Source: Paracoccaceae bacterium (GTDB lineage: Bacteria > Pseudomonadota > Alphaproteobacteria > Rhodobacterales > Rhodobacteraceae). Taken from it: 6,064 nucleotides of DNA. The notes beneath the pieces were generated by a model that did no database searches, was not told where the DNA came from, and worked only from the letters and a program-made list of their open reading frames with translations. The stretch is from assembly GCA_003250135.1 (NCBI GenBank), contig QKHF01000061.1:1-6064 (forward strand). Direction: 5' to 3'. Positions 5,476 through 6,064 of the stretch are shown piece by piece (the first letter of the stretch is position 1; each line of letters begins with the position of its first letter). Position numbers and translations under genes: made by a program.

Positions 5476-6064
5476 TCAGCGCAGCGCGGCGAGGTCGACC
5501 GGCTCGGCCTTGGCGACCTCGTCCAGCCGCTTCAGCGTCGCCAGAATCTCCGGCATCTGGCTGAGGCGCACCATGTTCGGCCCGTCCGAGGGCGAGTTGT
5601 CCGGGTCCTGGTGGGTTTCGATGAAGAGCGCGGCGACGCCGACCGCCACCGCCGCCCGCGCCAGCACCGGCGCGAATTCCCGCTTGCCGCCCGAGGCGCC
5701 GCCCAGCCCCCCCGGCTGCTGCACCGAGTGGGTGGCGTCATAGACCACCGGATAGCCGGTCTCGGCCATGGTCGGCAGGCCGCGGAAATCGCTGACCAGC
5801 GTATTGTAGCCGAAGCTGACGCCGCGCTCGGTCAGCAGAATGTTCTCGTTCCCGGTCGAGGCGATCTTTGCGGCGACATTCGCCATGTCCCAGGGCGCGA
5901 GGAACTGACCCTTCTTCACGTTGATGACCCGGCCGGTCTCGCCCGCGGCCAGCAACAGGTCGGTCTGGCGGCAGAGGAAGGCGGGGATCTGCAAGATGTC
6001 CACGGCGTCCGCCGCGAGTCGGCACTGCTCCTCCGAGTGGATGTCGGTCAGGGTCGGGCAGCCG
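5476..6064 (-). CDS. kdsA: 3-deoxy-8-phosphooctulonate (Kdo-8-P) synthase, C-terminal part
   Basis: KdsA condenses phosphoenolpyruvate with arabinose-5-phosphate to Kdo-8-phosphate, the committed step of Kdo synthesis for LPS or capsule. The frame is open to the right edge and stops with TGA at 5478-5476, giving 195 visible residues of about 275-285; some 80-90 N-terminal residues lie outside. In order, the visible blocks are PTLTDIHSEEQC, VDILQIPAFLCRQTDLL, INVKKGQFLAPWDM, TERGVSFGYNTLVSDFRGLPTM, VVYDATHSVQQPGG, GGKREFAPVLARAAVAVG, FIETHQDPDNSPSDGPNMVRL. These cover the PEP and sugar-phosphate sites of the TIM barrel. The GTG at 6003 is internal (VDILQIP), not a start. The N-terminal residue that separates metal-dependent (Cys) from metal-independent (Asn) enzymes is not in view. 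The gene runs into the hexomutase 23 bp downstream on the same strand, so one unit is likely. Confidence 0.95.
   Translation of the reverse strand, partial: GCPTLTDIHSEEQCRLAADAVDILQIPAFLCRQTDLLLAAGETGRVINVKKGQFLAPWDMANVAAKIASTGNENILLTERGVSFGYNTLVSDFRGLPTMAETGYPVVYDATHSVQQPGGLGGASGGKREFAPVLARAAVAVGVAALFIETHQDPDNSPSDGPNMVRLSQMPEILATLKRLDEVAKAEPVDLAALR

Noticed and set aside
4316..5743. Plus-strand open frame of 475 codons opposite the hexomutase and kdsA genes
   Set aside because: The minus strand here encodes two clear enzymes with intact motifs. The opposite frame is rich in His, Arg, Gly and Ala, has no family motif and crosses the kdsA-hexomutase boundary, as expected of an antisense shadow in G+C-rich DNA.
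6001..6003. GTG as the kdsA start
   Set aside because: The frame continues upstream with KdsA-like sequence (PTLTDIHSEEQC) to the window edge, so this valine is internal.

Overview
The window is a gene-dense, G+C-rich stretch of bacterial chromosome holding six protein genes, two of them cut by the window edges. All six belong to cell-surface carbohydrate synthesis. The best guess for the host is an alphaproteobacterium. Supporting this are the high G+C, a phosphohexomutase with the N-terminal GFREYDARW signature and TASHNxNGWTGVKMG loop that I associate with alphaproteobacterial enzymes, and a GalU starting MMKKLRKAVFPVAGMGTRFLPATK. A marine group such as Rhodobacterales or Maricaulales is possible but cannot be fixed from this sequence. 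Kdo genes point to a Gram-negative cell with LPS or a Kdo-linked capsule.

Left part, plus strand: the 3' end of a kdsB-like cytidylyltransferase gene (1-638); a 126-bp gap with a possible promoter and hairpin; galU (765-1658); galE (1664-2647), only 5 bp after galU; and a GT4-type glycosyltransferase gene (2644-3909) whose proposed TTG start overlaps the galE stop by 4 bp. The last three look like one transcription unit.

Right part, minus strand: the 3' part of kdsA (6064-5476, entering from the right edge), then 23 bp later a phosphomannomutase/phosphoglucomutase gene (5452-3926). The two units converge with 16 bp between their stop codons, and I see no clear terminator there.

Together the genes form a supply-and-use module. 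The hexomutase makes glucose-1-P (and/or mannose-1-P), GalU makes UDP-glucose, GalE makes UDP-galactose (possibly also UDP-GalNAc), and the glycosyltransferase probably adds a sugar to a surface glycan. KdsA makes Kdo-8-P and the KdsB-like enzyme activates the acid sugar as its CMP form. kdsC and kdsD are not in the window.

I found no RNA gene, mobile element, CRISPR array or clearly new system. The most notable points are motif changes in the KdsB-like protein, the TTGA junction beside a 10-bp tandem duplication at galE/GT, the leucine at the GalE substrate-gate position, and the uncharacterised N-terminal part of the glycosyltransferase.
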